A stretch of 10,915 bases of DNA from Baffinella frigidus (GCA_026770585.1 MU646704.1:279372-290286); one strand, 5' to 3'; counted from the first letter of the stretch, positions 1 to 6,945 are shown. A program made the numbers and translations. The notes: a model not told the origin generated them from the letters alone.

Positions 1-56
1 CCGGCGAGGCCGCGGGCGTCGGAGCCGTCGCCGCCGGAGGGCTGTGCCACGACCAA
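1..56 (-). CDS. bHLH gene, exon 6 (partial, runs off the window)
   Basis: Starts after acceptor CACCCTGGCAG and reads LVVAQPSGGDGSDARGLA in the phase 0 required by exon 5, still open at the window edge. High GC and Gly/Ala/Asp content resemble the other exons. The intron side carries a TC dinucleotide run in sense orientation about 20 nt upstream, which can act as polypyrimidine tract. All three frames are open in so short a piece, so the evidence is mainly phase and splice site. Confidence 0.6.
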   Translation of the reverse strand, partial: MVVAQPSGGDGSDARGLA

Positions 57-74
57 CTGCCAGGGTGCGGAGAC

Positions 75-113
<39 letters not shown>

Positions 114-3100
114 GTGCGTGCGGAGGAGGGTGTAGGGTGCAGGGTTAGTCGGTCAACCCGAGTGAGACAGAGGAGGGCGTTAGCCACGCCCAGCTGTGTG
201 CGCCGGAGGGCGTTAGCCACGCCAGGTCATAAATCGGAATTTCAACCGCAACGTTTCGCACTAAACCTAATTCCTGGTGCAAAAAAAAACATCATTGAGA
301 GAGAAACAAATGTCATTGAGAGATAAAAATATGTTATTGGGAACGCACCTCGGAGGACTTGGTATGTTGCTCCTTGAGGTGCACGATCGCCTCCTCGAGC
401 ACCGTGTTCATCGTCAGGGAGTCCTGCACGCTCTCCACTGACGGGATGAGGCCCTGCAGAAAGGGCTTGAAATTTAGATCGTGGGGTTGAGTGATCCGGT
501 TCGCTGCGGCGGAGTGTCCCGGGCTGCGTCACAGCCCGGTGCAACCACGGCTTCACAGCCCGTGATAACTACTGCTCGTTAGCTCATACGAGGTGCACAA
601 TCGCCTCCTCGAGCACCGTGTGCATCGTCAGGGAGTCCAGGACACTATCCCCTGACGGGATCAGCCCCTGAGGAGGGCGTGGGGGTTAGGGTCTTTGGTT
701 TGAGGTTCAGGGTTTAGGGTTTCGGTTTGAGGTTCAGGGTGCTTTGGGTTTGAGGTTCAGGGTGTTTCGGGTTTGAGGCTCAGGGTGTGCAGGGTAGTTT
801 TACAGTGAATTCACTATCTCAGACGTATAGCCACCAGGACGGTGCATGTCCTTAATTCCGAGTATTGTAGAAATGGGCTCCGCGCGGATTTTGAAAACGT
901 GAGGTGAGGAGGTCAGGAACGTCAAAAAATCGATTTTTGGACGAAAATTCGATTTTGTGCTATGTTACGGGTGGTTAATTCTATTTTGGGCATCTTGCCC
1001 ATCCTAAGATAGCATAAAAGTTCATTTTCGACGATTTTTTATCTCCTGACCTCATTTCCTCACCTGACCTTGAATCCGCGCGGAGCCCATTTCTACAATA
1101 ACCCCTGGAAGCCAGGCGGGATTCGTACCGGTGCGGCACCACCCCCGCGCAGGATTCCACCCTGGAGGCAACTTCTGGGCAAATCGGTGGTTTCTTAAGT
1201 CAACTCCCTTACAAATGCGCCCGGAATCCGGGCGCATCTGTGGGAGATTGACTTGAGATTTGGCCCTGGGTTGCCTCCAGGGTGGAGTACCAGGAATATC
1301 TCGGATCAGTCAACAGCCGTGCGGAGGGTTTAGTGTTTCGTGTTTCGTGTTTCGTGTTTCAGGTTTCGTGTTTCGTGTTTCGTTTTTTGGGTGTAGGGTA
1401 TCTGCGGAGGGTTTCGGGTTTCGGGTTTCGGGTGTAGGGTTCAGGGGGTTTGGTGTATGTTGACCATCACTCTGACCATCACTCTGACCACCACGTTGAC
1501 CATCACTTCGGGGTTCGGGTGCGAACCTGGAGCTCGGTCATGAGCTCCTTGGTCTTCTCGCGGCGCTTCCGCTCCACGATCTTGTGCTTCTCCATCCGCT
1601 CGATCGTTGCCGCCAGCGACCTGCGGGAAACACACATCAGAGGCCCGGGTGGATATCATCAGGGGGCCCTCGCGGATATCAGCAGGGGCCCTCGCGGATG
1701 TCAGCAGGGGCCCCTCGCGGATAATATCCTCCAGCCGCTCGATCGTCGCAGCAAGCGACCTGCACTCACAGGAGACTTCAGGGGCCCCATGAGAATATGA
1801 TCAGGGGCCCCTCGCGGACAGTAATATCAGAGGGCTTTCTTCATACGCTCGATCTTCGCAGCAAGCGACCTGCGGGAAACATACATCAGGGGCCCCACGC
1901 GGATGTCATCAGGGGCCCCTCGCGGATGTCATCAGGGGCCCCTCGCGGATAATATCCTCCAGCCGCCCGATCGGTTGCGGCGAGCGACCTGCTGCAACGA
2001 GACATCATGGGCCCGGGTGGATGTCATCAGGGGCCACTCGCGGGTATCATCAGCGGCCCCTCACGGATATCACCAGGGGGCCCCTTGCAGATGATATCGT
2101 ACAAGGTTACCTCCCTCAAGTCTCCATCCGCTTGATCGTTGCGGCGAGCGACCTGCGCATCCCTCAAGTAGCGAGGCAGTCAAAATTAACCGCCAAGAGG
2201 TCCTAGGCAGGTCCTAGGGTCCTACGGTAGGGTGTATGAGCCTACTCGCCACTCAAGGGATAGGATGGTCGCAGGGTCGCAGGGTTTCGGGTTTCGGGTT
2301 TCGGGCGTCGGGTGCCGGGATCCAGGTTTCGCGGAAAACACGCTCGCCACAAACAACCACGCGCACGCCGGGACCGAGAAAACGCGAGAAATCGCCCCGC
2401 TGGGATGCCCCCCCCCCTCCAAGAATGCTAGGGGGTCCTATTTACATGCGGGGTGTTGAAATATTTGTACCAGGATAACGTAGCCAACCTCGTGTCTGGA
2501 CTAATTCCGCCCAGTTACGCGACCAACTTCACGAAAGTTACTGCACAAAAGCCCAATTGTAACAGAAAACGGTTTGAAAATAGGCCCCTCTAGCATCCTG
2601 GTGTGGGGGTCCGCGGACACGCACCGCTTTGAAGCCTTCTTGGAAGGCCCCCCGTCGCCGTCGTCATAATCCGAGTCGAAACCGCGCTTAACCTGTCGTA
2701 CGCGGAAATTTCAGAACGCGGCGGTTCGTTTCGTGGTCCTGAATGAGTGTGCGTTCCCCGGTGACACGCAGCTCCTCGTCCTTCCCACGGCCGGGCTTTT
2801 ACCTCGAACCGAACCCCCTGGCACAAAATTCAAACCTGGCGTGTATCTGAAACTCCTACATGTGACCTGCCGAGGAAGGGGCGACGTTTGTGGACGGAGG
2901 TGGACTGTTTATGAGGGGGGTGCGCCGTAAATGGAGGGGGCAGCTGGGCGAGGGGACGCATGCAGGGGGTGCCGCAAGCGCGAGCAAATATGGTTGGGGT
3001 TCATGGATTAGGGTTTAGCCCGGCGCCCCTTACGCATCCTGCCGTACCCCCCCCGGAACGACGCACCCCAGCCCTGCAATATCCATAGGACCCTACGGTT

Positions 3101-4391
3101 GGCGACCCGTGGGGACACAGGGTTGTTCCTACGGATATCCTACCCGCCCCCCCAGGACGACGCTCCCAAGCTAACAACCTTCGCGCTGTAGAGAGGCACG
3201 CGAGGGAGGAGGGGGTGGGGGTTCGCGGAGATCAGCCCCCAACCCCCCTCGCTCTCGCCCTCTCTCTCTGCTACGCGAGAGATCGCAGGGTGGAGATTTC
3301 AGCGAGGATATTTGAAAAACGCTCACCGTCCCGCGTCCGTGGCGCGAATGGACGGGGCTCCGCCGGTTGGCTAATCGAGCGGTGGCTCTTCGTTTCGTGC
3401 GTGGTGCGAACCCTCCGGAACCAACGCTACGTTTCACGCGGTGTGCGGAGATTGTGCAGGTGGGCGCGAGGATGGGAGAGTGTGCTCCTGGGACTCTCTT
3501 GTCCGTGGGTGCTCGCTGGAGCTGGGAGGGGGCGCGGCAGCTACGGACGTGACGAGCGGGATCCGACAGATCGTCGGATCACGCCATCCCGCACGGCACA
3601 CTCTTTGAGACGCGCGCGTGTGATGGAATGGATTATTGTGGGGCCATGGAGGAGCCCCTGCCGTTACGCCCCCCACCCCCCCGCGCACAATCAAAGTGAA
3701 ACCGCCCCCCCACGTTGGGAATCTTACCTGTCCCCCGCCGGGCGGTGGAGCGATGCTGCGCGACGCCCCCCCCGCGCCCGACATGGCCATCCCGCCGGGA
3801 ATGGGGATCGCCGCCATCTGCCCCCCGGTGGAGAAGTTTCGGTCTGGGACCGGGAGCATGCCCGGGCCGACGCCCATCATGTGCGAGCCCAGCGAGGCCT
3901 GCGGCATCATCGAGGTCTGGACGGACGGGATGCCCCCCATCGACATGCCGCCCCCCCGCACGCTCGTCATGCCGGGCGGGTTGCCGAATTGGTCCATGAA
4001 GGCGGCGGTCTGCTGCTGCTGCTGTTGCTGCTGCTGCTGGGGGTTCCACGTGCCGCCCCCGTAACCGGAGGGCTGCTGCGCGTTCTGCATCGACCACTGC
4101 TGGTTCTGCTGCATGTTGTTGTTGATGGCGCCTGGTTGCTGCGCCGCCAGGCCCTGCGGGTACACCGGGAGGTAGGAGTCCGTCTCCATGTCCATGCCGC
4201 GCAGGAACTCTGCCTCGTTGGCGACCCCCCCCCGGTCCTGCTCCTCCTGCGCATCGTGCGCATTCTCGTACCTGCAACGCGGCGCACCAGCCCACGCGAT
4301 CAGCGCCTACTCCATGGAAACACCGCCGGGAAGGAAGCCTCAGTGGCCGCGCAGCAGGGATGCGCAGGGGAAGGGCTCACCACTCAATCAT
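1..4391 (-). CDS. bHLH transcription factor gene, spliced, 3' end beyond the window (gene span with introns)
   Basis: Nuclear DNA-binding regulator of the basic helix-loop-helix family; target genes are unknown. Six coding segments join in phase: 4391-4381, 4271-3728, 2692-2625, 1620-1527, 453-349 and 56-1, giving 292 complete codons before the edge. Order of parts: a short acidic N-terminus; a Q/G/M/P-rich region (about residues 30-185) with Q82-91; an acidic DSDYDDGD stretch and a Lys-rich linker (186-208); basic region with H220, E224, R228; helix 1 to about 242 (ending LIP); a loop; helix 2 (about 252-268, TVLEEAIVHLKEQ); then a Gly/Ala-rich tail. H-x3-E-x3-R at positions 5/9/13 is the family's signature for CACGTG-type E-boxes. 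The length from the basic region to the LIP motif matches plant/animal bHLH proteins with no gap. Introns are GT-AG of 109, 1035, 1004, 1073 and 292 nt. The subfamily is not recognised. The Q-rich region may be an activation domain (inference). Confidence 0.85.
79..108. repeat. (GA)n microsatellite, (TC)n on the gene strand
   Basis: About 15 GA units. In the sense of the bHLH gene it is a TC run ending some 20 nt before the exon 6 acceptor at 57, so its length may affect splicing (inference). Confidence 0.9.
172..223 (+). repeat. 19-bp direct repeat, two copies
   Basis: GGAGGGCGTTAGCCACGCC occurs at 172-190 and 205-223, separated by 14 bp, in the last visible intron of the bHLH gene. Confidence 0.85.
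225..340. repeat. Dispersed repeat fragment plus AT-rich tandem units
   Basis: CAGGTCATAAATCGGAATTTC and CGCAACGTTTCGCAC (about 224-263) resemble sequence at 10029-10049 and, inverted, at 10171-10194. It is followed by three imperfect units of ATCATTGAGAGA-type sequence (291-340). Lies in the intron 348-57. Confidence 0.5.
349..453 (-). CDS. bHLH gene, exon 5: end of helix 1, loop, helix 2
   Basis: 105 nt (35 codons), phase 0 at both ends, between a pyrimidine-rich acceptor CCCTTTCTGCAG and donor GAG|GTGCGT. Reads GLIPSVESVQDSLTMN, then TVLEEAIVHLKEQHTKSSE. LIP closes helix 1; TVLEEAIVHLKEQ aligns with the bHLH helix-2 pattern (ASVLxDAIxYLKxL). A close copy of the first 26 codons lies at 590-667. 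Codon use is GC3-rich, as in exon 4, and unlike the AT-rich flanks. Confidence 0.92.
590..667 (-). other. Duplicate of the helix-2 exon: alternative exon or decaying copy
   Basis: Follows acceptor CCCTCCTCAG and reads GLIPSGDSVLDSLTMH, then TVLEEAIVHL in the same phase as exon 5: 26 codons, 4 amino-acid changes (V to G, E to D, Q to L, N to H). I count 9 base differences in 78, of which 5 are synonymous. After the last Leu codon the sequence is GTATGA, which is either an intron donor (phase 0, so usable instead of exon 5) or Val-stop. Against exon 5 it lacks the KEQHTKSSE tail. The gap to exon 5's acceptor is 136 nt, similar to the gene's shortest intron. Either a mutually exclusive exon or a young pseudo-exon. 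Confidence 0.7.
681..792 (+). repeat. Degenerate telomere-like repeats (TTTAGGG/GGTTCAGGG type)
   Basis: GGTTTAGGGT, GGTTCAGGGT and GGTTTGAGG units recur with a 7- to 10-bp rhythm. Intronic; sits immediately upstream (in transcript sense) of the duplicate helix-2 exon. Confidence 0.7.
863..1100. mobile_element. Foldback/MITE-like element with perfect 28-bp terminal inverted repeats
   Basis: TATTGTAGAAATGGGCTCCG at 863 continues to 890 and is matched by its exact reverse complement at 1073-1100. The arms continue imperfectly inward (GAGGTGAGG-AGGTCAGGA against TCCTGACCTCATTTCCTCACCT; AAAAAATCG against CGATTTTTT), so nearly all of the 238 bp can fold. No coding capacity. Inserted in intron 4 of the bHLH gene. 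TA at both tips would suit a TA target site, but this is not decisive. Confidence 0.85.
1156..1286. mobile_element. 131-bp foldback element in intron 4
   Basis: Outer arms TCCACCCTGGAGGCAAC (1156-1172) and GTTGCCTCCAGGGTGGA are perfect reverse complements. Inner arms AAGTCAACTCCC/GGGAGATTGACTT and AATGCGCCCGGA/TCCGGGCGCAT pair as well, making an almost closed hairpin. No ORF. Confidence 0.85.
1326..1446 (+). repeat. Telomere-like 7-mer array (TTTCGTG and TTTCGGG)
   Basis: About five TTTCGTG units followed, after a short spacer, by TTTCGGG units and GTGTAGGGT. Two homogenised variants of the same 7-mer stand side by side. Intron 4. Confidence 0.8.
1459..1508 (+). repeat. 12-bp tandem repeat, four units
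   Basis: TGACCATCACTC repeated four times with single changes (one unit ends CCACGT). It lies just downstream of exon 4's donor in intron 4. Confidence 0.85.
1527..1620 (-). CDS. bHLH gene, exon 4: basic region and helix 1
   Basis: 94 nt from acceptor TTTCCCGCAG to CTCCAG|GTTCGC (a weak donor). Reads SLAATIERMEKHKIVERKRR followed by EKTKELMTELQ. HKIVERKRR gives His5, Glu9 and Arg13 of the bHLH numbering; Glu9 contacts the CA of the E-box and Arg13 selects CACGTG in known structures. Helix 1 follows directly and continues in the next exon (GLIP), at exactly the family's spacing. Four partial copies of this exon's start lie upstream in the transcript (1729-2152). SLAATIERMEK may extend the N-terminal helix. 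Confidence 0.92.
1630..2098. repeat. GGGGCCCC minisatellite units
   Basis: Units close to ATCAGGGGCCCCTCGCGGAT recur, more or less altered, about ten times (for example near 1660, 1685, 1705, 1800, 1890, 1910, 1930, 2020, 2050, 2080), interrupted by the copies of the exon 4 start. Each unit holds a self-complementary GGGGCCCC. It lies wholly in intron 3 of the bHLH gene. Confidence 0.75.
1729..2152 (-). repeat. Four partial copies of the exon 4 start, with acceptor sites, in intron 3
   Basis: On the minus strand CAG|GTCGCT followed by a SLAA-encoding segment begins at 1759, 1869, 1988 and 2152, and at the real exon 4 at 1620: five instances spaced 110-164 nt. Copy 1759 reads SLAATIERLEDIIRE; 1869 reads SLAAKIERMKKAL then stop; 1988 has an extra base after SLAAT that shifts the frame; 2152 reads SLAATIKRMET then stop. 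Third-position changes dominate within SLAA. None continues into the HKIVERKRR region. They look like tandem duplications of the acceptor and first ~30 bp of exon 4. Confidence 0.75.
2274..2320 (+). repeat. Short TTTCGGG array
   Basis: Three to four TTTCGGG units plus degenerate flanks in intron 3; same variant as at 1400-1440. Confidence 0.75.
2423..2597 (-). mobile_element. MITE family A, copy 1 (intron 3)
   Basis: Imperfect TIRs: GAATGCTAGGGGGTCCTATT at the left against AATAGGCCCCTCTAGCATC at the right. Read on the minus strand it aligns over its whole length with 9362-9542: shared blocks include CTAGAGGGGCCTATTTT, AGTAACTTTCGT, CGTAACT, TATCCTGGTAC and CATGTAAATAGG. Length about 175 bp, non-coding. 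It ends 28 bp from exon 3. Confidence 0.85.
2625..2692 (-). CDS. bHLH gene, exon 3: acidic/Lys-rich linker
   Basis: 68 nt between acceptor CGACAG and donor AAGCG|GTGCGT. Reads VKRGFDSDYDDGDGGPSKKA then SK, leaving CG to be completed by the G that opens exon 4 (Arg). It starts in phase 0, as exon 2 demands, and ends in phase 2, as exon 4 demands. That double fit is the main support, because a direct exon 2 to exon 4 splice would break the frame. An acidic patch followed by lysines just before a basic region is common in bHLH proteins. The exon lies 29 nt from the MITE at 2423-2597. Confidence 0.8.
3085..3142 (+). repeat. Fragment of the CCACACAGCGG repeat family in intron 2
   Basis: GGACCCTACGGTTGGCGACC followed by GTGGGGACACAGGG and TTCCTACGGATA matches the middle of the copies at 6671, 7562 and 9642. 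No TIRs remain. The rest of intron 2 (3727-2693) is G- and C-homopolymer-rich with no further structure that I can support. Confidence 0.55.
3728..4271 (-). CDS. bHLH gene, exon 2: acidic start and Gln/Gly/Met-rich region with polyQ
   Basis: Bounded by acceptor TTGCAG (intron side, to 4272) and a strong donor CAG|GTAAGA (intron from 3727). 544 nt: one base completing a split codon, then 181 codons. The beginning is acidic (YENAHDAQEEQ, later MDMETDSYLP); the rest is low complexity: Asn/Gln clusters, a GYGGG patch, ten consecutive Gln (CAG with an interruption), then Met/Gly/Pro-rich sequence ending APPPGGGQ. Such composition is typical of disordered activation regions of transcription factors. 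The reverse strand is open through most of this exon as poly-Leu and Pro/Arg-rich nonsense, an artefact of the CTG/CAG run. The frame remains open into the intron for a time, but the consensus donor and the in-phase next exon favour splicing here. Confidence 0.85.
4381..4391 (-). CDS. bHLH gene, first coding exon (11 nt, start codon)
   Basis: Codes M-I-E plus two bases of the next codon, followed by a strong donor GTGAGC. Joined to the acceptor at 4272 it reads MIEWYENAHDAQEEQ in the frame of the large exon. The ATG has G at -3 (GCGATGA). The frame stays open upstream to a TAG at about 4580 without another ATG, so 4391 is the only Met in that stretch and the rest is probably 5' UTR. A different upstream exon ending at 4911 also fits the phase, so the start is uncertain. 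Confidence 0.55.
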
Positions 4392-5213
4392 CGCGATGGG
4401 GGAGGTTGCAGATCTCCGCGCGCCGAAGCCTGCCACCCCCGCTGGCCCGCGACCTGCGCCTGTGTTGTTCTGAATCGCGCTGCAGATGCCAACGCACCAA
4501 GAAGGTGTAGACTGGCGATCTCCTAGAGGAGATTGGTTTCCCCGCTTCGAGATGCGGCCCCTTTTAAAAGTCAATTTCTAAAACCAGACACACCTGACAA
4601 TTAACTTTTTTTGTGTTCTCGTGAGATTCAACTTTAGATTAAATCTGGAAAAGATTTGGACGCAAAGTTGATTCGGTAAGTTGACGTGATCAGAGTTTTT
4701 TTGCGGGGGACCCGCCGATAGGACCGACAGGACGATAGGACCGATAGGGACCGGTTGGAATTAAGAAGGATGGGGAACGTCTTTGATTCGTGCTGCGACA
4801 AGTCGCGAAAGGAGGACGGGGTGCGCCCCCCCCCCGTCAAAGCCCTCCCAAGTGCAATAGTGTGCACATCCCTCCCGGTTTGTACATCCTCCACCCAGAA
4901 TGTACTTCACCTGGCATTTGCAAATGCTCTCTCGCGGCCCGCTCCAAACCTCCGCCGACCCTGCAGTGGCCCGTACCCAACATACCACCATCCGTCCTCC
5001 CGCTCATCGCCCAGCTCCTCGAGCACGCTGCGCCCCCTCCCCACGAACTTCCTTTATCCCTCCCATAACCCCTCATGCCCACCCCAGCCGGAGGAGCCCC
5101 AGCCTGATCCGGAGGAGCGCCGCGCTGCCGCCGCTGCCGCCGCGGTTTGCCCCCGCCGGGTCCCACATTAATAGGGTAACGTCCTGAAAACTGGGTAGTT
5201 TAGTCGTAAAACC
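4392..5213. other. 5' flank of the bHLH gene; no gene assigned
   Basis: Holds a GC-rich probable 5' UTR (to about 4560), an AT-rich stretch, imperfect GATAGGACC tandem units (4717-4754), and a GC-rich block (4830-5165) that is open in several frames. A minus-strand frame at 5053-4911 (reading VLEELGDEREDGWWYVGYG in its middle, no Met) ends at AATGCCAG|GTGAAG, a good donor with the phase that acceptor 4272 needs, so an alternative upstream exon is possible. Confidence 0.35.
4561..4570 (-). promoter_or_regulatory. TATA-like element upstream of the bHLH gene
   Basis: Minus-strand CTTTTAAAAG is about 170 nt upstream of the proposed start codon; it separates AT-rich flank from a GC-rich probable 5' UTR. 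No other core promoter motif is evident. Position and composition only. Confidence 0.25.
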
Positions 5214-5362
5214 CCTGGAAAGTTCGGTAGTTTCTCCTACGACATTGCCTAGGACCTCCTACCGTAGGTCAAAATCCTAGGATATTTTGGTCCCAGGAGC
5301 CCTACGGCCTACAGTAGGTAGGTCCTACCTAAATCCGTAGGGAAACTACCGAACTTTCCAGG
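5214..5362. mobile_element. 149-bp foldback element with perfect 20-bp TIRs
   Basis: CCTGGAAAGTTCGGTAGTTT at 5214-5233 and its exact reverse complement at 5343-5362. The interior holds CCTACCGTAGG (5258), CCTAGGA-type palindromes and TAGGTAGGTCCTACCTA. No ORF. 5363-5589 shows nothing further that I can identify. Confidence 0.85.
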
Positions 5363-5589
5363 AGGTTCCCTATGAAGTTAAGCCTACTACTGAAAAGCCA
5401 CAGGGGAAGTTTCAAAAAGTAGCGGACACTCTGGTATCCTATACTTTTGAGCCATTTTCTCCTCAAAAGGCAATTTTCACCCCAAGGACGTGACCAAAAT
5501 TCGTCAAAAGGTAACCTACAAGTAATTTTAGTGTCGTGTCCAAGAATGTTGAGACTTCCTCTGTGGCTTTGCAATAGTACGGTATTGCC

Positions 5590-5806
5590 TACTACGCGGG
5601 ATCACGTCCAGGTTTTAGAGATTTGATACCCTTCGAATCTTAGCCTCAAGATAAGATATCTTAGCCTCAAGACAAGATTAAGATACGCAAGGATATGCTA
5701 TTTTAGGCATCAAAACAAGACTTAAGATAGCATAAATGGCTCCAACCAGACGGTCACGCCGTGTCCGTCTGGAATTCCTCAAACCTGGACGTGATCCCGC
5801 GTAGTA
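5590..5806. mobile_element. 217-bp foldback element with perfect 26-bp TIRs
   Basis: TACTACGCGGGATCACGTCC (continuing to 5615) mirrors 5781-5806 exactly. Inside are a 21-bp tandem pair (5637-5678, ATCTTAGCCTCAAGA core), a CCAGACGG/CCGTCTGG hairpin near the right arm, and ATATGCTATTTTAGGCATC (5693-5711), whose reverse complement occurs at 8383-8401. No coding capacity. Confidence 0.85.
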
Positions 5807-5876
5807 CGGTAGGCCGTAGGGTTCCTAGGACCTAATATTTCCTAGGACCCTCCCTAGGCCCCTACGGCCTACCGTA
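5805..5876. repeat. 72-bp palindromic repeat abutting the previous element
   Basis: TACGGTAGGCCGTAGGG (5805-5821) pairs with its perfect reverse complement at 5860-5876; between them lie TTCCTAGGACC and CCTAGGACCC, themselves inverted. CCTACCGTAGG overlaps its right edge. Confidence 0.8.
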
Positions 5877-5979
5877 GGCAATACCGTAGGCTTAACTACC
5901 ATGCTGCAGTGGTGTACTGAGTTTGAACGCCACAACAGCTCTGTCTCAGTCTATTTGGGCCCACCAATTTCCTGAACCC

Positions 5980-6064
5980 GGGTTTTTTTTTAGGCGTTAG
6001 ACTTTTTTAATAGGCTTCAGGTTTTTTTAACGGCTCCATTTAGGCCTTTTTAACGGCTCCATTC
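5980..6064 (+). repeat. Poly-T-rich imperfect tandem repeats
   Basis: Runs of 6-9 T alternate with AGGC-containing spacers; TTTTTAACGGCTCCATT occurs twice (about 6025-6041 and 6047-6063). Confidence 0.6.
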
Positions 6065-6078
6065 CAGATGCAGCATAC

Positions 6079-6364
6079 CTAGCTTTGCCTCAGTTAAATC
6101 GGTTTCATCATTTGCCGAGCACGGAAGTTGATTTCCCTGTTTTCTGGTACAAAACACACGACACGAGGCTATCCATGCGAACAGAATAAATGTCGAGTAT
6201 AGGCATTTGTGTAGTAATTTTCACATGTTTGGTCACGTGGCTCTCGAAAATTGGGCGCCACGTGACCATTTCTCCGCGCAAAACGCTACACTCGACATTT
6301 ATTCTGTTCGCATGGATAGCCTCGTGAGAAAATGATGACACCAGTTGAACTGAGGCAGAGCTAG
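6079..6364. mobile_element. 286-bp two-tier foldback element
   Basis: Inner arms 6162-6198 and 6290-6326 are perfect 37-bp reverse complements (CACGAGGCTATCCATGCGAA and onward). Outer arms CTAGCTTTGCCTCAGTT and AACTGAGGCAGAGCTAG, with GTTTCATCATTT/AAATGATGACAC, pair imperfectly; about 50 bp extra lie in the left arm only. The centre is a third hairpin, GGTCACGTGGC/GCCACGTGACC, with two CACGTG sites. TTTGTGTAGTAATTTTC precedes it, as in MITE family A. No ORF. Confidence 0.85.
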
Positions 6365-6407
6365 AATACGGATACTGATGCTGCCTCGCGTTTCATCAAA
6401 CCGCAGG

Positions 6408-6565
6408 CCACTCAGCGGGCTACCAAGGGATTTCCGGTGGACAATCCACCGACTTTCCGTTACCTTGTCTGTAGGAACCCCCCTATGTCCCTACGTTATT
6501 GCCTACCGTAGGGCCTAGGGACAATTCGCTAGGGGGTTATTCCAAGTCCCTTCGACCTCCGTTGT
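6408..6565 (-). mobile_element. CCACACAGCGG-family MITE, copy 1
   Basis: Begins CCACTCAGCGGGCTACCAAG and ends CCCTTCGACCTCCGTTGT, the reverse of the ends of the copy at 9642. Internal GTTACCTTGTC, CCTACCGTAGGG and GGGTTATTCCAA match the family in reverse. About 158 bp, non-coding. Confidence 0.75.
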
Positions 6566-6587
6566 ATAGTACGGACTGAGCCTCGCC

Positions 6588-6923
6588 GCAAAGCGGGCTA
6601 CAGAGGGATTCTTGTCAGCTTTGGAGCGAAAGTCAACCAAGACCCGGTTAGGATATCCGTGGGAACCACCCCACCCGCACAGCGGACTTCGAAGGGATTT
6701 CGAACAACCCTTAAGAGATTAAACCTACGACCTTACGGTAGCCGATCCGTAGGGACATAGGGAGGTTCCTACAGATAAGGTAACGGACAGTCGGCCCGAT
6801 TCGGGCCGAAAATCCCTTCGTAGCCCGCTGAGTGGTACCTACGGATGGCCTGCCGTAGGGTCCTGCGGATTATCCACGTATTGATTACGTGATGGAGACG
6901 TCCCTTCGTGGCCCGCTGTGTGG
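6588..6923. mobile_element. Outer inverted pair of the same TIR, surrounding another copy
   Basis: GCAAAGCGGGCTACAGAGGG (6588 onward) and TCCCTTCGTGGCCCGCTGTG (6901-6920) are imperfect reverse complements of the family's end sequence. A complete copy lies between them (6671-6835), which suggests insertion of one element into another, or recombination of tandem copies. Confidence 0.5.
6671..6835 (+). mobile_element. CCACACAGCGG-family MITE, copy 2
   Basis: Left end CGCACAGCGGACTTCGAAGG, right end TCCCTTCGTAGCCCGCTGAG. Between them are AACAACCCTTAAGAGAT, TTACGGTAGCCGATCCGTAG, GGTTCCTACAGATAAGGTAA and the palindrome CGGCCCGATTCGGGCCG. About 165 bp, non-coding. Confidence 0.8.
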
Positions 6924-6945
6924 ATGGAGGGGGGGATAATGCCAC

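Noticed and set aside
1607-2206. Plus-strand repetitive frames rich in GPSRISAGALADVSRGP-like units
   Set aside because: Translation of the GGGGCCCC minisatellite in an intron; the minus-strand reading explains the exon copies better.
3633-4295. Long minus-strand frames overlapping exon 2 in other phases
   Set aside because: Ala/Gly/Arg-rich shadow translations of GC-rich DNA; they do not join the neighbouring exons in phase.
3215-4510. 431-codon open frame on the plus strand
   Set aside because: It runs antisense to the bHLH exon 2. Its Leu run is the complement of the CAG tract, the rest is Arg/Pro-rich without domain signals, and splice sites and composition favour the minus strand.
4381-4574. 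N-terminal extension of the bHLH protein to 4574
   Set aside because: The frame is open but begins with TTG and has no ATG before 4391; probably 5' UTR.
5637-5678. CRISPR-like tandem repeat
   Set aside because: Only two abutting 21-bp units with no spacers, in eukaryotic repeat DNA.
6108-6341. 77-codon minus-strand frame
   Set aside because: Lies across the foldback at 6079-6364; no domain, no splice context, AT-rich codons unlike the bHLH exons.
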